Assembly (NCBI GenBank): GCA_012513605.1
Contig: JAAZBV010000154.1
Location: 62,001 to 126,000, forward strand
Source of the DNA: Desulfatiglans sp.
GTDB taxonomy: Bacteria > Desulfobacterota > DSM-4660 > Desulfatiglandales > HGW-15
Length of the DNA stretch: 64,000 bases
Reading direction: 5' to 3'
Shown: piece by piece, positions 25,190 through 34,139 of the stretch
Layout of the letters: each line of letters begins with the position of its first letter
How positions within the stretch are numbered: the first letter of the stretch is position 1
Notes under the pieces: model-generated
Seen by the model: only the letters and a program-made list of their open reading frames with translations
Database searches by the model: none
Told to the model about the DNA's origin: nothing
Program-made: the position numbers and the translations under genes

Positions 25190-25810
25190 ATGAAACTTCA
25201 AAAATTGGGAGGATATGCCGCCATTCTCAGTGTAATGTGCGGCACAGGAATGAACTGGCTTTACTTTATTGAGAATGACTTGATGAACAATCCGATGAAA
25301 CAATATCTCCTTTTTATTTTGATGATCGTCTGGTCAATTTTTCTTCTGATCACTTTTCTCGTTCTTCATGAACGATGGAAGACCCGTATGCCTGCCCTCA
25401 TGCTCATAATGCTGATTGCGGGATCTGCCGGGGCAGTTCTTCAGATTACCTGCAGGATAATCTTAATTGGAGCTATCGGATTGTCAAATGAGTACATCCC
25501 TGTCTTCGAGCGAATAGTTTCCGGGTTCCACTCTTCGGCAATAGTTGCAATTGCATGGGCAGATCTGTTCATAGGGTGTGCGATTCTGAGATCTCGTGAA
25601 TTTTCCAGGGTGCTTGGATGGATGTTCATTGTATCCGGTCTCTGGTGGATATCAGGACATTTTATAAAACCTCCTCCACAATCAGAACAAATTCTAAAAG
25701 CTCTAGATCATTTGCTATTCGGCGTGTGCATTTTCTGGATCGGAATTGCGATGATTAGGCAAAAGCAGCAGGAACCGGCAGCAACTGCGATTGCGACAGC
25801 AGCAGAATAG
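25190..25810 (+). CDS. paralogous membrane protein 2 ('MKLQKLGG' family)
   Basis: 206 residues with about six hydrophobic segments; starts MKLQKLGGYAAIL, then LHERWKTRMPALM and AILRSREFSRVLGWMF, aligning end to end with the proteins at 24050 and 28678. The tail is Ala/Thr rich (QQEPAATAIATAAE). CAGGAGGATTT precedes the ATG, nearly the same leader as at 28678, so leader and start were duplicated together. Function unknown; the neighbouring alpha/beta hydrolase suggests a linked lipid or ester process, but that is inference. Confidence 0.8.
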   Translation: MKLQKLGGYAAILSVMCGTGMNWLYFIENDLMNNPMKQYLLFILMIVWSIFLLITFLVLHERWKTRMPALMLIMLIAGSAGAVLQITCRIILIGAIGLSNEYIPVFERIVSGFHSSAIVAIAWADLFIGCAILRSREFSRVLGWMFIVSGLWWISGHFIKPPPQSEQILKALDHLLFGVCIFWIGIAMIRQKQQEPAATAIATAAE

Positions 25811-25941
25811 TATATGGATGTCTCTGATATTAGGGTGAAACAGCTTTGTACGTGAATGCAGTAATATGACTTTTCTGAATTTTAGAAAATACAGATATAT
25901 GCTTTTTATCTCTTGGGATGTCCAAAATGAGGAGAAATGCA

Positions 25942-26871
25942 ATGCGTAAATATGTAAAATGGATTTTTACAGGCTTATTTACTCTGCTGGTTATCGCCGC
26001 AGTTTATCCTTTTGTGGTGGGCGATATGGAAACCCTTGCCCTGGATGATGTTGCACGGGCGTCAATGCCTGATAAATCGTTTGTAAGGCTTTCGGATGGG
26101 TATACACACTACGAATGGGCCGGACCGGAAAATGGCCAACCGGTTGTACTGGTATGCGGTGCTTTAACTCCTATGTTTATATGGGATTATGAATTCAAAG
26201 CCCTGGCAGATGCAGGATTTCATGTTCTGCGTTATGATCACTTCGGACGCGGTTTATCAGACCGGCCTGATTATAGATCTGACCTCTATGACCGGCAATT
26301 ACTTGAACTGCTAAATTCACAAAATATAAAAACGCCGGTTGATTTGGTAGGCAGGTCAATGGGCGGAGCCTTAACAATCCGGTTCGCCGATCGTTATCCC
26401 GAAAGAGTTCGGAGATTTGCTCTCCTGGCGCCAGCAGGATTCAGGTCTCCTACCCCCTTGAATATAAGGATCGTTCGCTGGCCGTTTGTGGGTGAATGGG
26501 CTATGAAGGCGGTCGGAGATCGGACAATACCTTCAGCAGTAGCCGGATGGATACATGAACCTGGAAAGAAACAGGAGTTTCTGCAAAAACTTCAGGAGCA
26601 GATGAAGTACAAGGGTTTCAAACAATCATTTCTGGCCACATTAAGGGACATGTCTTTCAACCAATTGAAACCGGATTATGAACGGGTTGGCAGAAGCGGT
26701 AAAAAGGGAATCCTTATCTGGGGAACAGAAGATCAAATGGTATCATTTGATCAGCATATTCTAGTACAGGCTGCTATTTCCTCTATTGAATTCCATGCAA
26801 TCGAAGGCGGAAACCATGATCTGTCACCTGAGAAAATAACACCACTGTTAATTGAATTTCTTAAACGATGA
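25942..26871 (+). CDS. alpha/beta hydrolase, membrane-anchored
   Basis: About 309 residues. An N-terminal hydrophobic anchor (IFTGLFTLLVIAAVYPFVV) precedes an alpha/beta hydrolase fold: oxyanion region VVLVCGALTP, YDHFGRGLSDRPD, nucleophile elbow GRSMGG (catalytic Ser), then ILIWGTEDQMV with the acid and EGGNHDLS with the His. The substrate is unknown; MhpC- or lipase-like members act on esters or C-C bonds. An in-frame ATG at 25918 exists, but GGAG at 25931-25934 fits the ATG at 25942. Its stop overlaps the next gene by 4 bases. Confidence 0.88.
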   Translation: MRKYVKWIFTGLFTLLVIAAVYPFVVGDMETLALDDVARASMPDKSFVRLSDGYTHYEWAGPENGQPVVLVCGALTPMFIWDYEFKALADAGFHVLRYDHFGRGLSDRPDYRSDLYDRQLLELLNSQNIKTPVDLVGRSMGGALTIRFADRYPERVRRFALLAPAGFRSPTPLNIRIVRWPFVGEWAMKAVGDRTIPSAVAGWIHEPGKKQEFLQKLQEQMKYKGFKQSFLATLRDMSFNQLKPDYERVGRSGKKGILIWGTEDQMVSFDQHILVQAAISSIEFHAIEGGNHDLSPEKITPLLIEFLKR

Positions 26872-27530
26872 TAAAATTTGTTAACGCAGACAGGCACATT
26901 ATGACGATAAGACATTTTATTGCTTCTCAGTTGCGAAAACCAACCGGATTGTTTGGTTCTGTTCTGCTCAGTCGTTTGATGAATTTTGGTAATCGTGAAA
27001 TAATAACTTCAACTATCAAACATCTTCAGTTGAATGATCATCACCATGTTTTGGAGGTCGGATTTGGCGGTGGTTCAGGGTTAAGACAAACGATGAATTT
27101 CTTAAAAAGTGGCAAGGTAACAGGTATTGATTACTCCATTGAGATGGTAAAATTGGTCAAACGAAATTTCTGGAAACAAATAGAGATGGGAAAAATAGAT
27201 GTTCGATTTGGGGATGTTTTAAATCTCCAATTTGCTGATGAAACTTTTGATCGTGTGTTTACAGTCAATGCAATATATTTCTGGCCGGATGTTCTTAAAG
27301 GATTTTCTGAAATCAGGAGAGTTCTCAAACATGGTGGCCTGGTCGCTGTTTCTCTTCGTTTCGGGGTAAAAATGAAAAGGGCATCTTTACCAAAAGAGAT
27401 TTTTCAGTTGTTCTCACCAAAAGATGTATCAGAACTTATGAAGGAAGCCGGTTTTAGTGATATCCGAATCAATCATTTCAATCAAAATAAACTGACCGGA
27501 TATGTAGTTGTTCTGGGAATGCGTTTATAA
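26868..27530 (+). CDS. SAM-dependent class I methyltransferase
   Basis: 220 residues. The Rossmann SAM site reads HHVLEVGFGGGSGLRQT (about 57-73), followed by KVTGIDYSIEMVKL, VRFGDVLNLQFADETFDRVFTVNAIYFWPD and an IRRVLKHGGLVAVS segment, the Methyltransf_11 order. The start at 26868 overlaps the hydrolase stop (ATGA); an internal ATG at 26901 (MTIRHF) is a possible alternative. The hydrolase-methyltransferase coupling points to a shared small-molecule or lipid substrate, which cannot be named from sequence. Confidence 0.9.
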   Translation: MIKFVNADRHIMTIRHFIASQLRKPTGLFGSVLLSRLMNFGNREIITSTIKHLQLNDHHHVLEVGFGGGSGLRQTMNFLKSGKVTGIDYSIEMVKLVKRNFWKQIEMGKIDVRFGDVLNLQFADETFDRVFTVNAIYFWPDVLKGFSEIRRVLKHGGLVAVSLRFGVKMKRASLPKEIFQLFSPKDVSELMKEAGFSDIRINHFNQNKLTGYVVVLGMRL

Positions 27531-27575
27531 GGTGATTTAAAACTGAGTATATCAACAGCACGACAGGAGCTATTT

Positions 27576-28657
27576 ATGACAGTTCAAGAAACCACACTGG
27601 GTAAGAAGAAAATATTAAAACGCGTTTTTATTGTTATTGCTTGTTCAATTTTCGCCTTAATTCTGATTCTCGCCATCATTGTATACAACTGGACCTTCAC
27701 AGAACATGGCAGGCTGGACCCAGAGGTTGCTGTTGCTTTAAGGCTGATGCCTGAGCTTCCCGATCCAAACACACTTTCACCGACTGAGGCTGTAAAGCTT
27801 TTACGAAAACCCGGAAGTCTCTCACGAAACAAGCCTATTGATATATTTAACGTAGAGGATCGGGAAATCCCCGGTACATTAGGAAATATTCCGATCCGAA
27901 TTTATCAGCCCATTGACTCTCGCAGCCTCCCGATCCTTATCTGGTATCATGGCGGAGGGTTCACCATGGGGGATCTGGATGGTTCAGATAGTTTCTGCCG
28001 GAAGCTGTCAAAACTTTCCGGTGCAGTAGTTGTTTCTGTGGATTATCGTCTGGCTCCGGAATATACCTTTCCTGCTGCTGCAGAGGATGCCTATGCCGCT
28101 TTTGCCTGGACGGCACAGAATGCTGAACTGATCTCCGGAAACAGCAGTCGTATCGCAGTCATGGGTGGAAGTGCAGGCGGATGTCTTGCAGCAGTGACTA
28201 CTTTGATGGCAAGAGACAGGAAAGGACCTTCTATAATTTATCAGGTCCTTTTTTTCCCATCCACGGATCAGAGCGATTCCGACTTTCCTTCCCACACCTT
28301 GTACGATAAAGGATATTACCTTACATTCGAATGGCTGAAATTTTTCAGGAGGCAATATATTCCAAATGAACCAGATAGAAAACATCCATATGCATCACCG
28401 CTCCTTGCTCCCGATCACCGTGGACTTCCTCCTTCCTTGGTTATAACCGCCGAGTTTGACCCTGTTCGTGATGAAGGAGAAGCCTATGCGGAAAAGCTTA
28501 AAAATGCGGTCCAGTGCGTCTTATAAGATATTCCGGAGTGGTTCATGGTTTTATCAGCGTTCCGTTCATTCGTAAGGCAAACCGGGCAATAGAGGAATCT
28601 GTGGTAGCCCTCAAAGAAGCATTCAGCAAAAGTATCAGTGAAGAAAAAGAAATGTGA
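27576..28657 (+). pseudogene. alpha/beta hydrolase (hormone-sensitive lipase type), frameshifted
   Basis: Frame one runs from 27576 to a stop at 28526 and contains an N-terminal membrane segment, the HSL motif WYHGGGFTMGD, VVSVDYRLAPE, the nucleophile GGSAGG and EFDPVRDEGEAYAEKL with the catalytic Asp. The expected C-terminus with the catalytic His is in another frame right after: PVRLIRYSGVVHGFISVPF through 28657 (stop). One base appears lost near 28508-28512 (aatgcggtccagtg). Without a shift the product lacks its His and should be inactive. It could also be a sequencing error. The broken tail ends just before the next gene's ribosome site. Confidence 0.8.
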
Positions 28658-28677
28658 ATACTATATCAGGAGGATTT

Positions 28678-29310
28678 ATGAAACTTCAAAAACTGGGTGG
28701 GATCGCCGCAATTGCCGGAACATGCCTGTACATACTGTATCGCGTGCTTTATATATTTATTCAGGCGCGCTTTGGTGAGTTAGACGAACCGGCGAAGGTG
28801 ATAAATGCAGTGGCGGCTGCGCCAGTAAATTTTTATGTGCTCAATCTTGTATACATCTTCGCCAATGTTTCAGGCATTATCTTTTTTTATGCGCTTTATG
28901 AACGTTTGAAAGAGAATGCTCCTCATCTTTCGCGAATTATGCTTAGCACCGCATTTGTGGGAACTGCCTTTTATATTGCCGGCTCAATGATATACATAGA
29001 GGCCATTAGTATGATCGTTCCGGTAAAGGATGTAACTGCTTATCGGGCGATTGATGCAGCAGTTTCCGGGATGAGCTCTTTTGGTGATCATTCATGGGGG
29101 TGGATGTATCTTTTGATAGGATGCGCGGTGCTGAAGACTAAAGCGTTTTCACCGATTCTCGGCTGGCTGTCTGTTATAGTGGGAATCTTGTGGATACCCT
29201 GGTTCATCCTCAGCCAGTTTGGGTTTGATATGGTTGGTTTATTCTCTCTTTTGCCTTTTATCATAAGCACAATCTGGTTTGGAATTAGTCTATTTCGGAT
29301 AAAGGAATAA
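28678..29310 (+). CDS. paralogous membrane protein 3 ('MKLQKLGG' family)
   Basis: 210 residues, about six hydrophobic segments, starting MKLQKLGGIAAIAG, with LYERLKENAPHLSRIM and AVLKTKAFSPILGWLS at the same places as its two relatives. Segment VKDVTAYRAIDAAVSG matches TRDVSAYRALDAIFNG of the copy at 24050, so these two are closest. The leader CAGGAGGATTTATG is the same as for the copy at 25190. An upstream in-frame GTG (28654) is rejected because the ribosome site lies between it and the ATG. Confidence 0.8.
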   Translation: MKLQKLGGIAAIAGTCLYILYRVLYIFIQARFGELDEPAKVINAVAAAPVNFYVLNLVYIFANVSGIIFFYALYERLKENAPHLSRIMLSTAFVGTAFYIAGSMIYIEAISMIVPVKDVTAYRAIDAAVSGMSSFGDHSWGWMYLLIGCAVLKTKAFSPILGWLSVIVGILWIPWFILSQFGFDMVGLFSLLPFIISTIWFGISLFRIKE

Positions 29311-29346
29311 TCTCTTAGCATACCTTTAAATTTGGAGGCACATGAC

Positions 29347-29946
29347 ATGTTTGGGAATAATATCATTTATCAAAAAGGTATTTACTTACTTCGTTTTTGC
29401 ATTTTAATCATTTGCATGGGGATTACAGGGTGTAATACCACTACCAATGAAATTAAAGGATCAGACCTTTCACCCGAAGAAGGTATGATAATCACAGGTT
29501 TTACAGGCGAAGCAATATATAATGCCATTCCCCAGCGCGGGGAGATCAGTTGTCAGGGCGGTGCACCTGCTTCGGAAAAACTCATGCCTCCCTGGTGCGA
29601 ACCTGGTTCCAAAACAATAGTACGCAATCGAGAACTCACAGGAACCCTAAATTCAACAGATCTACGAACAAGTGGCAACGTATCTGTCATCATGAATATG
29701 GATCTTGATTCCACCTCATACACAGGGAAAATATGGGGAACCTTTTTTTGGACTGTACCTGACCGGGGCGGCTGGGAAGGCGCATATGAAGGTGAATACA
29801 ATGGTCAGACCAGCGTAGCCTATCGATACACCGGCCATGGAACCGGAGAGTTTCATAACATGAAGATTGAAGTCTATGCGATCTGGGCTGCGGGAAAAGG
29901 TGAAAGGTTAAGCGGACATATCATTGAGCCTGACAGAGGTAGGTGA
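29347..29946 (+). CDS. lipoprotein of unknown function
   Basis: About 199 residues. The start is the second of two ATGs after GGAGG at 29334-29338. A basic N-terminus and hydrophobic run (LLRFCILIICMGITGC) end in a lipobox-like ITGC, so the mature protein would be lipidated. The body is Gly/Thr-rich, probably beta-sheet: ITGFTGEAIYNAIPQRG, GTFFWTVPDRGGWEGAYEGE, GTGEFHNMKIEVY. I recognise no family. The frame stops at TGA (29944-29946), but the same frame stays open for 32 more coding-like codons to TAA at 30043-30045 (see findings). Confidence 0.7.
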   Translation: MFGNNIIYQKGIYLLRFCILIICMGITGCNTTTNEIKGSDLSPEEGMIITGFTGEAIYNAIPQRGEISCQGGAPASEKLMPPWCEPGSKTIVRNRELTGTLNSTDLRTSGNVSVIMNMDLDSTSYTGKIWGTFFWTVPDRGGWEGAYEGEYNGQTSVAYRYTGHGTGEFHNMKIEVYAIWAAGKGERLSGHIIEPDRGR

Positions 29947-30060
29947 AAATTTCTTTATGAGAATGCTTCAAGCGCGGGATGGGGTACCGAAATTGTCAAA
30001 CAGGAAAAGGGTGGCGACTATTTTGCCCGATTGACGATAGGATAAAAGGAGGCATTAATT

Positions 30061-31116
30061 ATGGCAACAAGTAGTGTGAATGATATTAAGAACCCAAAAG
30101 GGCGTATTTTAGTATGGTTAAAACGCCTTGGAATAGGTAGTGTGATTTTTATATTTCTGATTCTTCTTGGTGGTTATATTTTTCAGGCTTATACCGACTC
30201 CCGCACTGAAAGTCTATATCCACCGCCCGGACAGCTTGTGGATATCGGTGGATACCGCCTGCATTATCAGAGCAGAGGCTCAGGTTCACCTGTTGTGGTG
30301 CTGGATAGCGGTTTGGCTGGAGGCGGTTTTGATTGGGCCAATATTCAACCTGAAGTGGCAAAATTCACCCATGTCATCTCATATGATCGGGCCGGTCTCT
30401 GGTGGAGCGACAGAGGCCCGAAGGAGCGTACAAGCAGACAGATCGTAAAGGAGCTACATGCTTTGTTAAAACAAGCCGAAATTCCTGGCCCCTATGTTCT
30501 TGTGGGAGCCTCATTTGGCGGATATAATGTGCGGTTATTTACAGATGAATACCCTGAACAGGTTGCTGGTTTGGTCCTGGTGGATTCAGTTATTGATCTG
30601 TTACAGAATGATAATATTCCGGAATCAATAAGACGCGCAAATAAAAATCTCATTGAACTGGCAGAGGTTGGATATTTTCTTGCTCCTTTCGGGGTGGGTC
30701 ATCTAATAATGCCTGGATTACTTGGGGATTTGCCTGCAGAGATAAAGGATTTATACCTCGCGCAGAGTTGTAAAACATCCAATTTTCAGACATCATGCGC
30801 TGAATGGCTCAATTTAAATATCAGTACATCTCAAATGAAAGGATGCAGGCTCCCGCCCGATATTCCGATTGCAGTTCTCTCAGCATCGAGATCTCCCAAT
30901 CCCGAGGCTCCGGCTGAAGATCAGTTAATTTATTTAAATATCTTTCATGAAGAACATGCGGCTATAGCTCGCCAGTCCACCAACAGCTACCACTATATAG
31001 TACCGGATAGTGGGCATGCGATTGCATTCGAGAAACCTGACGCGGTCATTGATTCGATCCGCAGAGTGGTCGAGGCAGTCAGAACCAAGACTAAACTGAT
31101 GCCCCCGAATCGATAA
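30061..31116 (+). CDS. alpha/beta hydrolase, membrane-anchored
   Basis: 351 residues. One N-terminal membrane helix (about 23-43) and then an alpha/beta hydrolase: GGYRLHYQSRGSGSPVVVLDSGL, ISYDRAGLWWSDRGP, nucleophile GASFGGYN, and the His near the end in VPDSGHAIAFEKPD. It resembles MhpC/Est-type periplasm-facing hydrolases often labelled 'alpha/beta hydrolase'. AAAGGAGG precedes the start. It is the third hydrolase within 5 kb and differs from the others, so this is not a simple tandem duplication. Confidence 0.88.
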   Translation: MATSSVNDIKNPKGRILVWLKRLGIGSVIFIFLILLGGYIFQAYTDSRTESLYPPPGQLVDIGGYRLHYQSRGSGSPVVVLDSGLAGGGFDWANIQPEVAKFTHVISYDRAGLWWSDRGPKERTSRQIVKELHALLKQAEIPGPYVLVGASFGGYNVRLFTDEYPEQVAGLVLVDSVIDLLQNDNIPESIRRANKNLIELAEVGYFLAPFGVGHLIMPGLLGDLPAEIKDLYLAQSCKTSNFQTSCAEWLNLNISTSQMKGCRLPPDIPIAVLSASRSPNPEAPAEDQLIYLNIFHEEHAAIARQSTNSYHYIVPDSGHAIAFEKPDAVIDSIRRVVEAVRTKTKLMPPNR

Positions 31117-31135
31117 ACTAAATAGGAGATGAACT

Positions 31136-31643
31136 ATGGAATCAAAATTAATTTTTGTGTTTACTATTTTTCTGGCAGTATCAGGTTGTCAGAGTATTAA
31201 AAAAACTGATGGCTTTGCTTTGGTTGTGACACCTGTAGAGTTGCAAATCGCCTCCGAAGATGGCGAAGATGCTGAAAACGATCAGGGTTACAATTAATGT
31301 CTGCGTAATGAATATGGCAAATATAAAGACTACTATAACTTCAGACGGGAGTCCCTACAGGAGAAAGGGGGTTCTAATAAATAAAGATTTTGAGATAGTA
31401 AAAATGGTTGATGTAAATACAGAATTCAAAAAGGTTTATGATCCGAAACATCCTGATGCTGGTTCAAAAGGTTATGTCCATTACCCTAATGTTAATGAGG
31501 TAGAAGAACAGGTTCAGATTATGAACATGCAGCAACTGGAACATGCAATTATAAACATAATAGAAAAGTTAAAAATTAACGCCGTGGCCCAGGGCACACC
31601 TGATCATTATAAACTCTATAGGTCTATAAATTTGGATAATTAG
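31136..31643 (+). pseudogene. FlgC-like rod protein behind a lipoprotein signal, frameshifted
   Basis: Frame one (31136-31297) begins after AGGAG with a lipoprotein signal (LIFVFTIFLAVSGCQS) and reaches TPVELQIAS. Frame two (31260-31643) continues with INVCVMNMANIKTT, SDGSPYRRKGV, VYDPKHPDAGSKGYVHYPNV and NEVEEQVQIM. This is the order found in FlgC, the flagellar proximal rod protein. Joined, LQIAS plus KMLKTIRVTINV fits the FlgC N-terminal helix without a gap, so one gene has been split by a frameshift. A near-exact 9-base tandem repeat (CGAAGATGG/CGAAGATGC) sits at the break. No flagellar genes are nearby. Alternatively these are two separate overlapping small genes. Confidence 0.65.
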
Positions 31644-31662
31644 TATCATGGAGTAAATCGTT

Positions 31663-32082
31663 ATGGAAAAACATGGATTTTCTGGCATATGGAAGCTGAA
31701 TCCTGATAAGTCTGGCTTTCTACCGAACACAAAAAACCAGATTCTCACAATCAATACCGACGGCATTGATATCTCAATAAGCGAAGAACTGGTAAATGAC
31801 AGGGGTGAGCATCTTTTCATTTCAGTCAATGGCAGACTTGATGGAAGCGACAGTCCGGTCACTGGCACTATGTTTGCCGATACAGTAGCTTACCGCCTTG
31901 TGGACAACCACACTATCGAAGGGATCGCAAAGAAGAATGGCCGCATCTGCGTAAAAGAAACAGCAGTGCTTTCAGAAGATGAGAATATTGTTAATGTCAC
32001 TTATAATAGTAATGATGAACATTGCAACATCCAGGTATTTAATGGGATATTTGAACGTGTTGTCGACGAATTTATTGATTAA
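31663..32082 (+). CDS. conserved protein of unknown function
   Basis: 139 residues, no signal peptide. It starts EKHGFSGIWKLNPDKSGF and continues as alternating polar and hydrophobic short strands (ILTINTDGIDISISEEL, PVTGTMFADTVAYRLVDN, INVTYNS-like ends), the layout of small lipocalin-like or 'SnoaL/DUF' beta barrels where a W-x-L-N-P-x-x-S opening is common. Function unknown. AATCGTT rather than a strong ribosome site precedes the ATG. Confidence 0.6.
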   Translation: MEKHGFSGIWKLNPDKSGFLPNTKNQILTINTDGIDISISEELVNDRGEHLFISVNGRLDGSDSPVTGTMFADTVAYRLVDNHTIEGIAKKNGRICVKETAVLSEDENIVNVTYNSNDEHCNIQVFNGIFERVVDEFID

Positions 32083-32319
32083 TAATATGGTAGTTATCTT
32101 ACAGATAAAATCTTCAGGTAAAATTTTCGCCTATTTAACAGGAGGTTTCTTTTTTGCATAGCTATTAAATAATTTTTCCCTATGCTAGGTTCAGTCGTGT
32201 ATACTTTTGATATTTCAATATATAACGTAGGTAGAAAGGTGAAATAAATTTGGAATATGGAGTGGTTGTCAGAGCTCATCTGAATAGGAACAGCGGCATT
32301 TATTAGAAAGGGAGGTATA

Positions 32320-33195
32320 ATGTTCAAGAAGGTCATTAGAGTATTATCAGGTATTATAATAATCAGTTTGTTTCTATTTTTTATTATCCGTTTTAACAGA
32401 TCTCAAATAACTGATGCATCAGTAATAAATAGCCATGATGAGGAGATATCTTCAGCACTTGCAGACATACAAAAGCGGCTGACTGCCCTTGAAGATCAGC
32501 TTGATATTGAAGCGGGTCATCTTATGGACCTTGAAGCCTTGATAAAGGATATCCATAAAAAACCGGTAGTAAATACAGATAATAAAACTAAACCAGAACA
32601 GACAATAAAAACTGCGAAGACTATTGAAGAGGCGATTAAAATGGCGCAGATGCAGATGAAAAATGAAACAGGAAAAAATGATCGTGCATCACAGATAGCC
32701 CGTTTTATAGAAGCTGGCTTTTCCGAAAATGATTCCATGTGGCTCGCGGACAAGATAGATGATATCCGGATAGATTCAATGTACGAAGGGTGGGAAAATG
32801 CTCGCAGGAACTATTTAAAGGAAAAATCAAAAAGAAAGTCCGGGATGGAAGAGCTTAAAGAGCGATTAGGGCCTGATGGTTATGAAAAGTACTTTAAGGC
32901 GATGGGAGATTTCGTGAGCGTTATTGTAGAGGGTGTTATGGATAAATCACCGGCGGATCTCGCAGGATTAAAGAAGGGTGATGAAATCATCAGCTATAAT
33001 GGCGAGCGGATTTGTTACAACCTGGAACTTTCGGAGGCCATTGTTCGTGGTGAACTTGGTGAACCGGTTATGCTGGAGATAATCCGCGATGGACAAAAGT
33101 TAAAAATACCTATGGAACGAGGTCCACTGGGAATCTTAACAGACTGGGGCGCAGGGGTGCTAATTCCTGCTGAACAGGTAGAAGGAAAGAAATAG
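32320..33195 (+). CDS. membrane-anchored PDZ domain protein A
   Basis: 291 residues: a membrane anchor (VLSGIIIISLFLFFIIRF, about 8-25), a coiled coil (DEEISSALADIQKRLTALED, about 41-75), a polar linker, a helical region with ARFIEAGFSENDSMWLADKIDD and a C-terminal PDZ domain (about 190-270: GVMDKSPADLAGLKKGDEIIS, GELGEPVMLEIIRDGQKLKIPM). The next gene encodes a close relative in the same order of parts. No protease domain is present, so it probably binds peptides or acts as a scaffold at the membrane. AAAGGGAGG precedes the ATG. Confidence 0.85.
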   Translation: MFKKVIRVLSGIIIISLFLFFIIRFNRSQITDASVINSHDEEISSALADIQKRLTALEDQLDIEAGHLMDLEALIKDIHKKPVVNTDNKTKPEQTIKTAKTIEEAIKMAQMQMKNETGKNDRASQIARFIEAGFSENDSMWLADKIDDIRIDSMYEGWENARRNYLKEKSKRKSGMEELKERLGPDGYEKYFKAMGDFVSVIVEGVMDKSPADLAGLKKGDEIISYNGERICYNLELSEAIVRGELGEPVMLEIIRDGQKLKIPMERGPLGILTDWGAGVLIPAEQVEGKK

Positions 33196-33204
33196 GAGGT
33201 CATT

Positions 33205-34086
33205 ATGTATAATAAAACAGTTATAATAATTTTGGTTGGGATCATAATTGGTTTGCTCTCATTTATAGTTGTCCGCATTGAGGGTATGCAAGATAAAGAT
33301 ACATCGACTGTTAATATTCCTGATTCAAGCATATCAGCTAACCTTGCAGACATTCAAAAGAGGTTATCTATTTTTGAAGAAAGGATGCAGGATGAAAAGA
33401 ACAGACGCATTCACCTGGAAAATTTACTGGGTGGATCGAATATCCCTGTTAATGCTGCCAGCATGCAATTAAAGCCAGAAAAGTCTCCGATTACAAATAC
33501 AGAAAACCTGACAAGAGTAGTTATTGGGAATGAAACCAGTAAAGACAAAGAGGGCGAAAGAGAAAAAGAGATAGCCCGTTTTGTAGAGGGTGGGTTTTCA
33601 GAAGATGAAGCCCAATGGATTGTAGAGAAGAGAGAAAATATGTTTCTGGATTCCCTTTATTCACAATGGGAAAGCAGACATCAGCGATACCTTGAGCAAG
33701 GCTCAACGAGAAAGACCGCTACAGAGGAAATCAGGGATCGTCTGGGTCAGGAGGGTTATGAACGGTATCTCAAATCCATTGGGTCTGATGTAAGCGCTGT
33801 TATAGGTGGTGTTATGGAAGGAGCACCCGGTGAGCTGGCAGGGCTGAAAGAGGGAGATGAAATAATCAGCTATAATGGTGAGCGCGTTTATAATCATATG
33901 GAACTAGCGGATATTTCTGCACATGGCGAGTTAGGTGAACCTGTGACACTTGAAATAATCCGCAACGGTGAAAAAATGCAGATACAGATGGAACGCGGCC
34001 CGCTTGGTCTTTATGGCAGGATAAAAGAAGGGGTTTACAATACCTCAACGCTACCGGCGCTAGCGCTACCGTCGCTTCCTGAGTAA
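33205..34086 (+). CDS. membrane-anchored PDZ domain protein B
   Basis: 293 residues, a tandem duplicate of the preceding gene with 9 bases between them. It has an anchor (IIILVGIIIGLLSFIVV), a coiled coil (ISANLADIQKRLSIFEERM), the conserved ARFVEGGFSEDEAQWIVEKREN helix, EEIRDRLGQEGYERYLKSIG and PDZ core GVMEGAPGELAGLKEGDEIIS with ERGPLGLYG at the end. The C-terminus STLPALALPSLPE is unlike that of copy A. Conserved helix plus PDZ but divergent anchors suggest a heterodimer. Confidence 0.85.
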   Translation: MYNKTVIIILVGIIIGLLSFIVVRIEGMQDKDTSTVNIPDSSISANLADIQKRLSIFEERMQDEKNRRIHLENLLGGSNIPVNAASMQLKPEKSPITNTENLTRVVIGNETSKDKEGEREKEIARFVEGGFSEDEAQWIVEKRENMFLDSLYSQWESRHQRYLEQGSTRKTATEEIRDRLGQEGYERYLKSIGSDVSAVIGGVMEGAPGELAGLKEGDEIISYNGERVYNHMELADISAHGELGEPVTLEIIRNGEKMQIQMERGPLGLYGRIKEGVYNTSTLPALALPSLPE

Positions 34087-34139
34087 TGGGACGTACACAG
34101 CATTAACCCGACATCTTTCAAATTTATAGAAGAAAAAAA

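Noticed and set aside
29944-29946. Second selenocysteine codon
   Set aside because: The following region has no SECIS-like hairpin at the right distance, and no CxxU or UxxC-type context; nonsense or natural stop is more likely.
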